From assembly GCF_030269645.1 (NCBI RefSeq), contig NZ_BSTR01000008.1, positions 1 through 64,000 on the forward strand: a stretch of DNA of 64,000 nt, given 5' to 3'. The notes below the pieces were generated by a model that worked only from the letters and a program-made list of their open reading frames with translations, did no database searches and was not told the DNA's origin. A program made the position numbers and the translations under genes. This stretch comes from Actinokineospora sp. NBRC 105648. GTDB lineage: Bacteria; Actinomycetota; Actinomycetes; Mycobacteriales; Pseudonocardiaceae. Of this stretch, positions 9,339-19,189 are shown in pieces. The first letter of the stretch is position 1, and each line of letters opens with the position of its first letter.

Positions 9339-12040
9339 AACGCGTCCTGCGTGGCGGCGAAGACCGGCACCGGTAGCTCGATGGCGGCCATGACGTGCGC
9401 GCAACCGAGGTGCTCGCGCTTGCCCGCGTAGACGTCCGCGGAGCGCTCGACGACCGGGAAGTGCCCGGTTTCCGGCGTGTAGGGCTGGAAGGCGCCGTCC
9501 TGGAAGACGTTCATCTGGCCGTCGGAGTCCCACGAGACCAGCTGGACCCAGCCGTTGCCGACCAGCCTGCCCAGGTTCGCGTGCGCGGCGAGGATCGCCA
9601 GCAGCCGCGCGGGCGATGCCTCGACGACCAGCAGCAGTCGCACCGGTTCGTGGATCTCGACCATCTGCCAGGGCAACCCGGTGCGCAGGTCGGACGCGTG
9701 CCCGTCCATCACCCCGATCAGCCCGGTGATGTTGTGCGGCAGCTTGGTCCCGCAGCCGTAGCCCGCCGGGTCGATGTAGCTGAAGTAGTACTCCAGGTTG
9801 ATGCCCGCGCAGACCGGTCCGACCGCGAGCAGCAGCCCGGTGAGCAGCGCGTCGTCGGTGTCGGCGGCGGGGTCGTAGGAGACCAGGAAAGCGCGGCGGT
9901 CGAGGTAGAGACCGCGGGTGCGGGAGCGGCGGCCGACGACGCACACGGCGTTGGTGGCGTGGCCGTACTCCGGCCGGGGCTGGCCGAGGTCGACCGCGTG
10001 GGTCTCCGCGTGCGCGAGCGCGTCGGCGAGGGCCAGGTCGGTCGGCGCGGTCTCGAACCGGCGGCAGCGCTCGTGCGCGGCGAGCACGCATGCCTCGGCG
10101 AGGGCGAACTTGGCCGCTGCCAGAGGTTCCAGGTGGCTGGACGGGACCAGGTCCTCATCGAAGTAGGTCACCGAGTCGTCACAGGTGTTGTGGTACGCGC
10201 CGACGAACCAGGTGCCGTCGGGCAGGCCCAGTCCACTTCGGACGTCCGGGTGGTTGGCCATCGCGGCGAACGCCCGCGCGTTCGGCCCGCCCCGACCGCC
10301 GCCGGTCGCGCCGCAGTCGTGGGCGGACTCGTGCGGGTTGTTCATGCTCGAGGACCCGTGGCCCACCAGCAGGACTATCGGTGCGGGTGCGGCGAGAACG
10401 CCGGTGGTGCGCAGCACGTTCGCCACGATGGCGGTCATCTCGGCCACTGTGAAGCCGAGGTCGAGCCGGGTCGCGGGCGGCTTGCCGTCGAACCGGTGCG
10501 CCCAGTGCTGGGCCTGGCGCGGGAACAGGCAACGGCTGACCAGCGAGCAGAAACCCGCCACGCCCATGGCCAGGCTCAGCACGCCACCGCGGGCCAGGGT
10601 GCGGCTGCCCACCGAGACCAGGTGGGTCCAGCCCGCCCGGGCGCGCCGGGTGAACGCGCGCGTCGAGCCGATCGGCCGCTCCACCACGTCGTGCGTGGGG
10701 GTGATCACCACCGGGCACAGTGGAGTGGACTTGATGTCGTGCGCACCCCGGTAGTTCATCGCCACGCCGAAGAAGCCCGCGTAGCCGAAGGTCTCCACCG
10801 AGGGGCTGTTCTCCTCCAGGTGCCTGCGCAACGACTCCTCGCGCTCGTCAATGCAGAAGACAGCCTGGAACGCGGGTGCCTCGGTGACCTGAGTGGACAG
10901 TGCCTGGTGGGCGGCGAGCCCGTCGAGCACCCCGACGCGGTGCCTGCGCTCGTAGGCGGCGTGCAGCAGGCGCCTGCGCTCGATGCCGTCGCAGCCGCCC
11001 ACCACGGTCAGCCAGGCCGTCGGGTCGGTCGGCTCGACGCCGAGGATCTCGGCGAGCACGAACGCCTCATAGGCCAGCTCCAGGTCCGGCCGCGCGGTCA
11101 CCTCGACGACCAGGTGCGGGTCAGTCGTCGCCAGAACGTGCCTGGCGGCGAACACGTCGAGGACGAGCTGCACCGCCAGGTAGTCCACCAGCCGCGCGGG
11201 TGGCGCGGCCACCGGCGCGCGGTCGGGGCGCAGTTCCAGGTGGCGCACCATGCCCGCCCACCCGCGCAGCGACAGCAGGGTGGCCAGGACGGCCTCGCCC
11301 CACTCCGGCTCCGGCACCTCCAGCTCGGTCAGCGCCCAGGCGATGGTGCGCTCGGCGTCCCAGTCCCGGTGCGCCCGAAGGCACGCGGGCAGACCGCGCA
11401 GGAACCGGTCCGGCGGACCACCCGGCTTCCCATACAGGGCAACGAAAGCCGCGAGGAGCCCGCCGTCGCGCCCGGGCATCGGCCAGTAGGCGACGCCTTG
11501 GTCCAGGAACGCCGCGGTGAGCCGGATGAGCACCGGGTGGGCCAGTTGATCGGGGTCCACGCCGGTCGCCGCCAGCACGCGATCACGCGGGCGCGGCATG
11601 GGACCGGCCACCGGCACCACCCGTGGCGCGGCCTCGCGCAGGCAGTCCCACGTCACGCCCAGATCCGCGGATTCCGCCAGCAGCCAGGAAAGCGCGGCAC
11701 CACGCGGAACGTCGACGAGGTGGCGCAGCCGGAGTGCGTGGAACTCCCGGCGGGTCGGGCCGCCGGGCATGATCGGCGCGCCGTCGTCGGCGACCTCGGC
11801 GGCCACCACGGCGTCGATGTCGGCGTGGGTGATCCGACCGGAGCGCACGTGCCCGTGCAGTTCGGCCTCAGCCGGGAACGGCTCGGTGCCGAACAGCTCC
11901 CCCGCGCGCACCACGGCGTCGGCGAACGGCAGGTGCTCGAAGGCGTGCAGCGTGTTGTGGTGCACGAAGGCCTGCAGCGGTCCCTGCTCGGGCAGCAGCC
12001 CGGCGGCCCGCTCGACCAGCGGGCCGATCAGCCCGCTCAT
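9335..12040 (-). CDS. dabA: DabA-type CO2-hydrating subunit (DUF2309 / UPF0753)
   Basis: A 901-residue cytosolic-face protein of the DabA family, distantly related to beta-carbonic anhydrase. The zinc ligands of characterised DabA (Cys, Asp, His, Cys) can be assigned to C396 and D398 in the FCIDERE motif, H561 in VGHGSSSMNNPHES, and C576 in AHDCGA. With the NuoL-like partners it should trap CO2 as bicarbonate using an ion gradient. The ATG at 12040 overlaps the sulP stop codon (ATGA). The gene sits in a tight four-gene operon with an anion transporter, which fits a role in supplying bicarbonate for carboxylases such as acetyl-/propionyl-CoA carboxylase; no RuBisCO gene is visible. Confidence 0.88.
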   Translation of the reverse strand: MSGLIGPLVERAAGLLPEQGPLQAFVHHNTLHAFEHLPFADAVVRAGELFGTEPFPAEAELHGHVRSGRITHADIDAVVAAEVADDGAPIMPGGPTRREFHALRLRHLVDVPRGAALSWLLAESADLGVTWDCLREAAPRVVPVAGPMPRPRDRVLAATGVDPDQLAHPVLIRLTAAFLDQGVAYWPMPGRDGGLLAAFVALYGKPGGPPDRFLRGLPACLRAHRDWDAERTIAWALTELEVPEPEWGEAVLATLLSLRGWAGMVRHLELRPDRAPVAAPPARLVDYLAVQLVLDVFAARHVLATTDPHLVVEVTARPDLELAYEAFVLAEILGVEPTDPTAWLTVVGGCDGIERRRLLHAAYERRHRVGVLDGLAAHQALSTQVTEAPAFQAVFCIDEREESLRRHLEENSPSVETFGYAGFFGVAMNYRGAHDIKSTPLCPVVITPTHDVVERPIGSTRAFTRRARAGWTHLVSVGSRTLARGGVLSLAMGVAGFCSLVSRCLFPRQAQHWAHRFDGKPPATRLDLGFTVAEMTAIVANVLRTTGVLAAPAPIVLLVGHGSSSMNNPHESAHDCGATGGGRGGPNARAFAAMANHPDVRSGLGLPDGTWFVGAYHNTCDDSVTYFDEDLVPSSHLEPLAAAKFALAEACVLAAHERCRRFETAPTDLALADALAHAETHAVDLGQPRPEYGHATNAVCVVGRRSRTRGLYLDRRAFLVSYDPAADTDDALLTGLLLAVGPVCAGINLEYYFSYIDPAGYGCGTKLPHNITGLIGVMDGHASDLRTGLPWQMVEIHEPVRLLLVVEASPARLLAILAAHANLGRLVGNGWVQLVSWDSDGQMNVFQDGAFQPYTPETGHFPVVERSADVYAGKREHLGCAHVMAAIELPVPVFAATQDAL

Positions 12041-13656
12041 GACCGGCGCCTGCGGCGCAGCGCCTGCGGGTGCGCGGAGACCGGCTCCAGCTCGTCGAGC
12101 CCGGTGACGGTCAGCGTCGCGCCCGGCAGTTCCTTGGCCAGCTCGTCGAGGCGGGCCAGGAAGGTGTGGTCGACCACGGCCGCGTCGCGCACGTCGACGA
12201 CGATCTCGGTGACCCCCTCGTCCGCCTTGGCGATCTGCTTGCGCAGCGGCAGCAGCGCGGGGAAGACCGCCGCGCCGGGCACCCGGACGCGCAGCACGGA
12301 ACCGTCCCGGCTGACCTGCGGGCGCGGGCGGAAGAACGCGGGCAGCGGCACGCCGCGCGCCAGGTGCAGCACGATCTTGAGCGCCAGGCCGGTCCCGACG
12401 CCGACGAGCAGGTCGGTGGCCAGGGTGACGATCAGCGTGGTCAGGAACAGCAGCAGCTGGTCCCAACCGATCTTGCCGACGTGCACGAACTCGCGCGGCG
12501 AGGCCAGCCGGAAGCCGGTGTAGACCAGCATGGCGGCCAGCGCGGCGAGCGGGATCGTCTGCACCAGGCCCGGGATCAGCGCGACGAACAGCAGCAGGAT
12601 CGCGCCGTGGCAGACGTTCGACCAGCGCGACTTGGCGCCGGAGTCCAGGTTGGCCTTGCTGCGCACGATCTCCGAGATCATCGGCAGGCCGCCGATGAAC
12701 GCCGAGGTCAGGTTGCCGACGCCGATGGCGAGCAGGTCGCGGTTGAGGTCCGAGGGGCGCTTGGCCGGGTCCATCGCGTCGACGGCGAGCACGGTCAGCG
12801 TGGACTCGATCGACCCGATGAGCGCGAACATGACCACGTACTGCACCGAGGTGCCGCTGAACACCTGGGAGAAGTCCGGGAAGGTGATCGCGTCGAGCAG
12901 CGAGGCGGGCAGCCGGACCAGGAACTCCGGGCCGAGGTGGAAGGAGGAATCGGCGAACCGGTAGTCGTGCGCGCTGGACAGGTGCAGCGCCAGCCCGATC
13001 GGGATGGCCACGGCCAGCACGATCAGCGGCGCGGGCACGACCTTGCTCCAGCGGGCGCGCACGAACGGCAGCCCGAACAGGATCAGCAGCGCCAGCACGC
13101 CGATCAGCACGATGTAGGGGTTGGCGTGCGCGACGCTGTGCGGGATCTCGGCGAGCAGCCCGAGTGGGGTGTCCGCGGTGGGCTTGACCCCGAGCACCAC
13201 GTGCGCCTGCTTGGCGATGATGATCACGCCGATCGCGGCCAGCATGCCGTGCACCACCGACGGCGACATGGCCACGCCGATACCCGCGGCGCGCACCGCG
13301 GCGAACAGGATCTGCAGCAGCGCGGCGACCACCCCGACGGCCAGCGCGCGCCGGTAGCCCGCGACCAGGTCGCCCTGGCCCAGGTCGTGCACGGCCCCGA
13401 CGGCGATCACGATGAGTCCGGCAGCGGGTCCCTTGATGGTCAGCGGCGCACCGCCGAGCAGTCCGCCCAGAATTCCGCCAACAATGGCGGTGAGCACCCC
13501 GGCGATCGGCGGGAAACCGCTGGCCAGGGCAATACCGAGGCACAGCGGAAGTGCGATCAGCGAGACCAGGAAACCGGACTTCAGATCACCGACGGGGAAA
13601 CGTCTTGGCGGCGGGTCGGTGACATCGGAAAGCGGCTTGGCAATTTGTTCGGACAT
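12037..13656 (-). CDS. SulP-family anion transporter with STAS domain (probable bicarbonate importer)
   Basis: A 539-residue SLC26/SulP transporter. The N-terminal two-thirds holds the membrane domain (GFLVSLIALPLCLGIALASG, GLLGGAPLTIKGPAAGLIVI with the conserved 'GPtA' turn). From about residue 440 a cytosolic STAS domain follows (VTEIVVDVRDAAVVDHT). The family carries sulfate, bicarbonate or carboxylates. The neighbouring dabAB genes, with a 4-nt overlap, make bicarbonate the most likely substrate. Start ATG 13656 has AAGGATG upstream. A small hairpin (13690-13713) lies just before the binding site. Confidence 0.85.
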   Translation of the reverse strand: MSEQIAKPLSDVTDPPPRRFPVGDLKSGFLVSLIALPLCLGIALASGFPPIAGVLTAIVGGILGGLLGGAPLTIKGPAAGLIVIAVGAVHDLGQGDLVAGYRRALAVGVVAALLQILFAAVRAAGIGVAMSPSVVHGMLAAIGVIIIAKQAHVVLGVKPTADTPLGLLAEIPHSVAHANPYIVLIGVLALLILFGLPFVRARWSKVVPAPLIVLAVAIPIGLALHLSSAHDYRFADSSFHLGPEFLVRLPASLLDAITFPDFSQVFSGTSVQYVVMFALIGSIESTLTVLAVDAMDPAKRPSDLNRDLLAIGVGNLTSAFIGGLPMISEIVRSKANLDSGAKSRWSNVCHGAILLLFVALIPGLVQTIPLAALAAMLVYTGFRLASPREFVHVGKIGWDQLLLFLTTLIVTLATDLLVGVGTGLALKIVLHLARGVPLPAFFRPRPQVSRDGSVLRVRVPGAAVFPALLPLRKQIAKADEGVTEIVVDVRDAAVVDHTFLARLDELAKELPGATLTVTGLDELEPVSAHPQALRRRRRS

Positions 13657-13689
13657 CGACTCATCCTTGTTTCGGGCGCGACAGGACCA

Positions 13690-13713
13690 CCCCGACAGAT
13701 TTTTCGGTCGGGG
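13690..13713 (-). promoter_or_regulatory. Hairpin in the sulP leader
   Basis: ccccgac (13690-13696) pairs with gtcgggg (13707-13713). It lies between the small secreted-protein gene and sulP on the same strand, 34 bp before the sulP start. There is no T-run on the transcribed strand, so it could be an RNA processing or stabilising structure rather than a terminator. Confidence 0.4.
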
Positions 13714-13731
13714 CCCGTGCTCGGCGGAGGA

Positions 13732-14022
13732 TCAGTCGCGGCGCGGCGGCCCGCGCGCGGCCCAGGCCGCCCCGGGCACCTCGGCCGGGATCGGCCGGGG
13801 TCCGGTGGCGGCCAGGAACCGGCCGTGGCAAGGGGTTTCGCTGCCGGAGGGCGGCACAAGGTCGACGGTATTGTCAAGATCTTGCTCGATTACCGGGGAA
13901 TTCACCGCCCGTAAGGCGTACTCCGCGGATTCCTCGACAGGCGCGCACCGCGCGTGCGCGTGGCCGGGCAGCGGGGCGCCGAGGAGTGCCAGCGCGACGA
14001 GAACAACGGCGAGCGCGCGCAT
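13732..14022 (-). CDS. Small secreted protein upstream of sulP-dabAB
   Basis: Ninety-six residues with a clear Sec signal peptide (MRALAVVLVALALLGAPLPG, cleavage probably after AHA near residue 24). The mature part has two cysteines about 40 residues apart that could form a disulfide, and a Pro/Arg-rich C-terminus. I do not recognise the family. The ATG at 14022 has GGGGAGGGG just upstream, which is strong support for translation. It is 75 bp upstream of sulP on the same strand and likely leads the same transcript. A periplasmic partner of the carbon uptake system is possible but speculative. Confidence 0.6.
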   Translation of the reverse strand: MRALAVVLVALALLGAPLPGHAHARCAPVEESAEYALRAVNSPVIEQDLDNTVDLVPPSGSETPCHGRFLAATGPRPIPAEVPGAAWAARGPPRRD

Positions 14023-14218
14023 GACACCCCTCCCCAGAAATGGAAAGCCCGGATGACTGGTGATGATTCACAGAATTCGCCGTCGGTGGCGATCCAGGAC
14101 TTATCGATCATCTCGGGCGCGTGGAACCGCCGTCAAGGGGAAAGTATTCGCATTTAAACACAAAGTGACATACCACGTGGACCTGCCGGGTGGCTATGTC
14201 CTTTTTGCCGAATTAGCA

Positions 14219-14247
14219 CGGCCCCCGGCGCGTCGCACCGGGGGCCG
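14219..14247. terminator. Hairpin after the aldo-keto reductase gene
   Basis: Ten-bp GC-rich inverted repeat cggcccccgg / ccgggggccg with a 9-nt loop, 20 bp downstream of the reductase stop codon. It is symmetrical but lacks a strong T-run. Confidence 0.65.
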
Positions 14248-14266
14248 TTCGCGGATCGCGGGACTC

Positions 14267-15259
14267 CTACCAGGCGTAGGCCTCCGGCGCGGGCTTCGCG
14301 CCATTGGGTCCAGGTGCTGGGAAGAGCTCGTCGAGCTTGCCGAGGAACTCCTCGTCGAGGGTGATCTCCAGCGCGCGCAGCGAGCCGTCGAGCTGCTCGG
14401 CCGAGCGCGGGCCGATGATCGGGCCGGTGACCCCGTCCTGGGCCAGCAGCCAGGCCAGCCCGACGTGCGCCGGGTCCTCACCGAGGTCGGCGCAGAGCTT
14501 CTCGTAGGCCTCGATGACCTCGCGGTGCTCCTCCAGGCCCTCCTTGGACCGGCCCTGCACGCCGCGCACCGCGCCGCCCTCGCGCTGCTTGCGCAGCACA
14601 CCGCCGAGCAGGCCGCCGTGCAGCGGCGACCACGGGATCACGCCCAGGCCGTAGTGCTTGGCCGCGGGCAGCACCTCGAGCTCGACCCACCGGGTGAGCA
14701 GGTTGTAGATCGACTGCTCGGACACCAGCCCGAGGAAGTGCCGGGTCCGGGCCGCCTCCTGGGCCTGGGCCAGCTGCCAGCCGGCGAAGTTCGACGAGCC
14801 GAAGTAGAGCACCTTGCCCTGCTGGCGCAGGACGCTGAAGGCCTCCCAGACCTCCTCCCACGGCGTGTCCCGGTCGACGTGGTGCATCTGGTAGAGGTCG
14901 ATGTAGTCGGTCCGCAGGCGCTTGAGCGAGGCGTCGGCGGCCCGCCGGATGTTCAGCGCGGACAGGAAGGTCTCGTTGGGCCAGTCGCCCATGCTGCCGT
15001 AGAGCTTGGTGGCCAGCACGGTCTTCTCGCGCCGCCCGCCGCCCTGGGCGAACCAGCGCCCGATGATGTTCTCGGTGATCCCCTCGCCCTTCTGCCACCC
15101 GTAGACGTTGGCGGTGTCGAAGAAGTTGATGCCGTGCTCGTGCGCGCGGTCCATGATCGTGTGGCTGTCGGCCTCGGTGGTCTGCGGGCCGAAGTTCATC
15201 GTGCCCAGCACCAGCCGGGAAACCGAGAGGCCACTGCGGCCGAGGTGGGTGTACTCCAT
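14267..15259 (-). CDS. Aldo/keto reductase
   Basis: A 330-residue (beta/alpha)8 NADPH-dependent oxidoreductase. The catalytic tetrad is visible as Asp and Tyr in NFFDTANVYG, Lys in VLATKLYG, and His in YQMHHVD. The C-terminal GVTGPIIGPRSAEQLDGSL is the NADP-binding loop of the family. Sequence style matches the YakC/tas-like AKR13 group, which reduces aldehydes; the physiological substrate is unknown. Start ATG 15259 lies 101 bp from the divergent NACHT gene start, with a palindrome between them. Confidence 0.9.
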   Translation of the reverse strand: MEYTHLGRSGLSVSRLVLGTMNFGPQTTEADSHTIMDRAHEHGINFFDTANVYGWQKGEGITENIIGRWFAQGGGRREKTVLATKLYGSMGDWPNETFLSALNIRRAADASLKRLRTDYIDLYQMHHVDRDTPWEEVWEAFSVLRQQGKVLYFGSSNFAGWQLAQAQEAARTRHFLGLVSEQSIYNLLTRWVELEVLPAAKHYGLGVIPWSPLHGGLLGGVLRKQREGGAVRGVQGRSKEGLEEHREVIEAYEKLCADLGEDPAHVGLAWLLAQDGVTGPIIGPRSAEQLDGSLRALEITLDEEFLGKLDELFPAPGPNGAKPAPEAYAW

Positions 15260-15272
15260 GGTCCCAACCTAA

Positions 15273-15297
15273 CCCCGGAGCAGCTCCAGCTCCGGGG
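15273..15297. promoter_or_regulatory. Palindrome between divergent AKR and NACHT genes
   Basis: ccccggagc (15273-15281) and gctccgggg (15289-15297) form a perfect inverted repeat in the 101-bp divergent promoter region. It could be an operator shared by both genes or a short RNA hairpin at the 5' end of the NACHT transcript. Function is not known. Confidence 0.4.
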
Positions 15298-15360
15298 TGA
15301 AACGGGTCGGGTGGGAACACCGACAGTCGTACTGCGCACGACGAACAGGGGGAGCGGCGA

Positions 15361-18087
15361 GTGGAGTGGTGGTCCGACGCGTCGGCCGTCCTGGCGTCGG
15401 TGGTCGGCTTGGCCTTGAGCCTGGCGATGCTGTGGCGCGGGGTCCGCCTCCGTCTGAAGACCCGGGCGCGCAGGCCGGTGGACCCGTTCGGGGACCAGTA
15501 CCGCCGGTTCGTGCTGGAGACGCTGCGCTACGTCGACCTCAAGGGACTGCAGACCCTCAGCCACACCGGGCTCGAGCTGGACAAGGTGTACGTCGACGTC
15601 AGCCTGGTGCCCCAGGCACCCCAGCTGGTGGGCACCGCCGTCCTGGGACCGCTGCCCGCGACCGGGTCGGAACGGGCCCGGATCGAGTGGTTCCTTGACC
15701 AGCCCGGGCACCAGGTGCTCGCGGTGCTCGGCGGCCCGGGCAGCGGCAAGACCACACTGCTCCGGATGACCGCGCGCCAGGTCTGCCTGGGTGCCCGGGT
15801 ACCGGTCTTGCTCTACCTGCGCGACCACACCCGGGCGATCGTGGCGGGCGCGACGATGCCGGAGCTGGTCCGCACCCGGCTGGACCGGCACGCCGCGGAC
15901 GAGCCCGCGCGCTGGCTCGACGACAAGCTGGTCGCGGGCGAGTGCGTGGTCATGTTCGACGGCTTGGACGAGGTCGCCCGGCAGGAGGACCGCACGTCGG
16001 TGTCGGCGTGGGTGGAGCGGCAGGTGCAGCAGTACCCGGACAACGACTTCGTGCTGACCTCGCGCAGGCAGGGCTTCCTCGACGCGCCGGTCGCCGGGGC
16101 CAAGGTGCTGCAGGTGCTGCCGTTCACCGCCGAGCAGGTGCGCGCGTTCGTCCGGGGTTGGTACCGGGTGGTGGCCGCGCCCGGGTCCGGGGAGAGCTTG
16201 GACCGGGCATTGGAACGGTCGGCGGCCGACGCCGAGGACCTGCTGACCCGGTTGGACGCCGCACCGGCACTGGCGGACCTCACGGTCAACCCGCTGCTGC
16301 TCACCATGATCGCCACCGTGCACCGCTTCCGCGGCGCGCTGCCCGGCACGCGCGCGGACCTGTACCGCGAGATCTGCGAGGTCATGCTGTGGCACCGGCA
16401 GAAGGCGAAGAACCTGCCGACCGGTCTGGCCAGCACACACAAGCTGACCCTGCTGCGGGCGCTCGCCTGGCGGATGATGGACGCGGGCGTGCGCCAGCTG
16501 TCCCGGGCGGAGCTGACCACCGAGTTCAGCCAGTTGTTGCGCAGGTTGTCGACCGGGATGAACGCCGAGGAGTACCTGGCCGAGATCGTCTCCGACGGGC
16601 TGCTGGTGGAGTGGGAGAACGGGCAGTTCGCCTTCGCCCACCTGACCTTCCAGGAGTACCTGGCGGCGGCGCAGGTCCGGGAGAAGGGGCTGGTGGACGT
16701 CCTCGCCTGCGCGGTGGACGACATCTGGTGGCGGGAGACCATCCTGCTCTACACGGCCGCCTCGGACGCCGACCCGATCATCCGGGCGTGCCTGGGATCG
16801 CGCTCCCCGACCGCACTGTCGCTGGCGTTCGAGTGCCTCGGGGCGGGCACGGAGATGGCCGAGGGGCTGCGCGTCTCACTGGCGGAGCTCATCCAGTCCT
16901 CAGTGGATGGTTTGGGCGACCGGGCGCAGCGCCGCATGGTGGCCGCCGCCATGGCGAGCCGCCACCTGCACGACATGGTGACCACCAGTGGTGGTACCCG
17001 GGTCGGGCGCGAGCCGGCGCCGGAGATGCTGTACCGCCTCTACCTGGTCGACGCCGGGCGAGGCGGGACCCCGGTGCTCTCGCGGGCGGACGCCGCGGTG
17101 GTGCCCCGCGCCGAGGTGGCGGGGTTCCTGGCGTGGTTGGCCGAGCTCACCGGGGTGACCGGGCTGCGGCTGCCCACCGCGGCGGAGGTCGAGACGAGCG
17201 CTGACCGTTGGGGCACAACGCACCTGGCTTGGTCGCGGGCGCACGCCTCGGCAGAGGTCGTCCTGTGGAAACCACCGGGTGTCGACCCGGACAGCGTGTC
17301 CACCGGCGAGTTCATCGACACCCTCCGCGAGGATTTCGACTCGGGCGTGCTCGCCCGAGTCCTGGCGACGTGCTGGTACGGCCTGCCGGAACCACCACGG
17401 CCGAGGGTCTCCGACCGGCTGCCGTGGAACCGCGGCGGGGCGGCGGCCCAGGAGGCGTGGGGACTGCTCTACGACTCCGCCGTGACGAACACGGTCATCT
17501 CGGCGAGTACGGAGCTCACGGTGTTCGGCGCGGAGCCGACCGCCGCCGACCTGGTCAACTGCGACCGCGGATCGGTCCTTTGTGTACCGAAGGCGTTGGT
17601 GCGCTCGGGGTTCCTGGAGTGTTGGGGTATCGCGCTCACGAGCGCCGTGTTGGGCGAGCCGAACAGGCACCGCGCGGGTTTCCACGACCGGGTGGCGAGT
17701 GAGTTCGCCACCGGGGCCTGGCTGATCGACTGGACGCCCGAGGGCGTGGACCTGGCACACCTGCCCGCGATACTGACCGCCGTCCACCGGACCTTCCTCG
17801 AACAGGCGGACCACGACTGGGCCAGGACGGCCGGCCTGCGGCTGAACGCCTTGGCCCGTGGGCCGTTCGCCGGCGGGCTGGTGGACGCCGACGTGGCCGC
17901 GAAGATCCGACTGCTCGCGGTCGCGCTGGCGCGGGAGACCACGCGCGAGGTGCTGCAGGGCTACCTGATGAAGATCGCCGTGGGCATCACGCTGCTGGAA
18001 CGGCGGTGGGCGGGCGCGACGCCCATGCCCACCCTGGTCATCGCGGCGGACGCACCAGAAGGCCTGAGCGCCAGACCGCCCAGGTGA
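15361..18087 (+). CDS. Membrane-anchored NACHT-domain STAND NTPase
   Basis: A 908-residue protein with one N-terminal membrane helix (about residues 8-25), a basic stop-transfer stretch and then a NACHT ATPase. Walker A is [11 protein letters not shown] (about 123-133) and Walker B is [10 protein letters not shown] (about 196-205). The helical part of the NACHT module follows, with [19 protein letters not shown] and [12 protein letters not shown]. From about residue 560 the C-terminus is novel. A stretch with [11 protein letters not shown] near residue 600 resembles the RLPTEAEWE core of formylglycine-generating-enzyme-like sensor domains, but weakly. NACHT proteins of this kind act in bacterial anti-phage immunity. 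Start GTG 15361 has GGGGGAG upstream. The last 50 bp overlap hutI on the other strand. Confidence 0.85.
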   Translation: MEWWSDASAVLASVVGLALSLAMLWRGVRLRLKTRARRPVDPFGDQYRRFVLETLRYVDLKGLQTLSHTGLELDKVYVDVSLVPQAPQLVGTAVLGPLPATGSERARIEWFLDQPGHQVLAVLGGPGSGKTTLLRMTARQVCLGARVPVLLYLRDHTRAIVAGATMPELVRTRLDRHAADEPARWLDDKLVAGECVVMFDGLDEVARQEDRTSVSAWVERQVQQYPDNDFVLTSRRQGFLDAPVAGAKVLQVLPFTAEQVRAFVRGWYRVVAAPGSGESLDRALERSAADAEDLLTRLDAAPALADLTVNPLLLTMIATVHRFRGALPGTRADLYREICEVMLWHRQKAKNLPTGLASTHKLTLLRALAWRMMDAGVRQLSRAELTTEFSQLLRRLSTGMNAEEYLAEIVSDGLLVEWENGQFAFAHLTFQEYLAAAQVREKGLVDVLACAVDDIWWRETILLYTAASDADPIIRACLGSRSPTALSLAFECLGAGTEMAEGLRVSLAELIQSSVDGLGDRAQRRMVAAAMASRHLHDMVTTSGGTRVGREPAPEMLYRLYLVDAGRGGTPVLSRADAAVVPRAEVAGFLAWLAELTGVTGLRLPTAAEVETSADRWGTTHLAWSRAHASAEVVLWKPPGVDPDSVSTGEFIDTLREDFDSGVLARVLATCWYGLPEPPRPRVSDRLPWNRGGAAAQEAWGLLYDSAVTNTVISASTELTVFGAEPTAADLVNCDRGSVLCVPKALVRSGFLECWGIALTSAVLGEPNRHRAGFHDRVASEFATGAWLIDWTPEGVDLAHLPAILTAVHRTFLEQADHDWARTAGLRLNALARGPFAGGLVDADVAAKIRLLAVALARETTREVLQGYLMKIAVGITLLERRWAGATPMPTLVIAADAPEGLSARPPR

Positions 18088-19189
18088 GGGGGACGCCGGG
18101 GCGGTAGGCGAGGTGGGTGGCCGAGGGCGCGTCGAGCACGTGCAGGTCGGCGCGGGCGCCCGGTCGGATGACACCGATGTCGTTGCGGCGCAGCGCTTTC
18201 GCGCCTCCGAGCGTGGCGGCTCGGACGGCTTCTTCGACGGACATGCGCATCTGGAGCACCGCCGTGGCGACGCAGAACGCCATCGACGAGGTGTAGGACG
18301 AGCCGGGGTTGCAGTTGGTGGCCAACGCGACGGTGGCACCGGCGTCGAGCAGGGCTCGGGCGTCGGGCAGTGGTTGGCGGGTGGACAGGTCGCAGGCCGG
18401 GAGCAGGGTGGCCACGGTGTCGAAGCCGGCCAGCGCGTCCACATCGGACTTGGTCAGGTGGGTGCAGTGGTCGACGCTGGCGGCGCCCAGTTCCACGGCC
18501 AGCCGCACCCCCGGCCCGGCGCCGAGCTGGTTGCCGTGCACGCGCAGGCCCAGGTCGTGCGCGGTGGCGGCCTGGAGGACACGGCGGGACTGGGACTCGT
18601 CGAAGGCGCCGGTCTCGCAGAACACGTCGGCCCAGCGCACGTACGGGGCCACGGCGTCGAGCATCGGACCCGCCGCCAGCTCCACATAGGACTCCGCGTC
18701 GGCCCCCGGCGGGACCAGGTGGGCGCCGAGGTAGGTGACCTCGTCGACGTACTCGGCGGCGATGCGGGCCGAGCGGACCTCGTCCTCGACGGTCAGCCCG
18801 TAGCCGGTCTTGGTCTCCAGGTAGGTGGTGCCCTGCGACACGGCCTCGTCGACGTGCCTGCGCAGGACCGCGCGCAGCTCGTCGTCCGTCGCGGCCCGGG
18901 TGGCGTTGACGGTTGTGGCGATTCCGCCTGCGGTGTAGGGCTTTCCGGCCATCCGGGCGGCGAACTCAGCAGTGCGGTCACCTGCGAAGACCAGGTGCGT
19001 GTGGCTGTCGACCCAGCCGGGCAGGGCGGCGCGACCAGCCGCGTCGACCAGGGTGTCGGCGTCTGGGGCCTTCGCCGCCGGGCCGACCCAGGCGACTCGG
19101 TCGCGGTCGAGGACGACGGCGGCGTTGGACACCGTGCCGCGCTCGTCGTTGGTGGTCAGCTCGCCGATGTTCGTGATCAGGGTGCTCAT
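18038..19189 (-). CDS. hutI: Imidazolonepropionase
   Basis: A 383-residue amidohydrolase-fold enzyme. It hydrolyses imidazolone-5-propionate to N-formimino-L-glutamate, the third step of histidine breakdown. The metal site motif is [13 protein letters not shown]; further family segments are [22 protein letters not shown] and TNCNPGSS. It is the last gene of the hut operon; its ATG overlaps the hutF stop by 4 nt. Its 3' end overlaps the convergent NACHT gene by 50 bp, so antisense effects between the two are possible. Confidence 0.95.
   Translation of the reverse strand: MSTLITNIGELTTNDERGTVSNAAVVLDRDRVAWVGPAAKAPDADTLVDAAGRAALPGWVDSHTHLVFAGDRTAEFAARMAGKPYTAGGIATTVNATRAATDDELRAVLRRHVDEAVSQGTTYLETKTGYGLTVEDEVRSARIAAEYVDEVTYLGAHLVPPGADAESYVELAAGPMLDAVAPYVRWADVFCETGAFDESQSRRVLQAATAHDLGLRVHGNQLGAGPGVRLAVELGAASVDHCTHLTKSDVDALAGFDTVATLLPACDLSTRQPLPDARALLDAGATVALATNCNPGSSYTSSMAFCVATAVLQMRMSVEEAVRAATLGGAKALRRNDIGVIRPGARADLHVLDAPSATHLAYRPGVPLTWAVWRSGLLVRPPR

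Noticed and set aside
9395-12523. A 1042-codon plus-strand frame opposite dabA
   Set aside because: Antisense shadow; the minus strand carries zinc-ligand motifs and operon overlaps.
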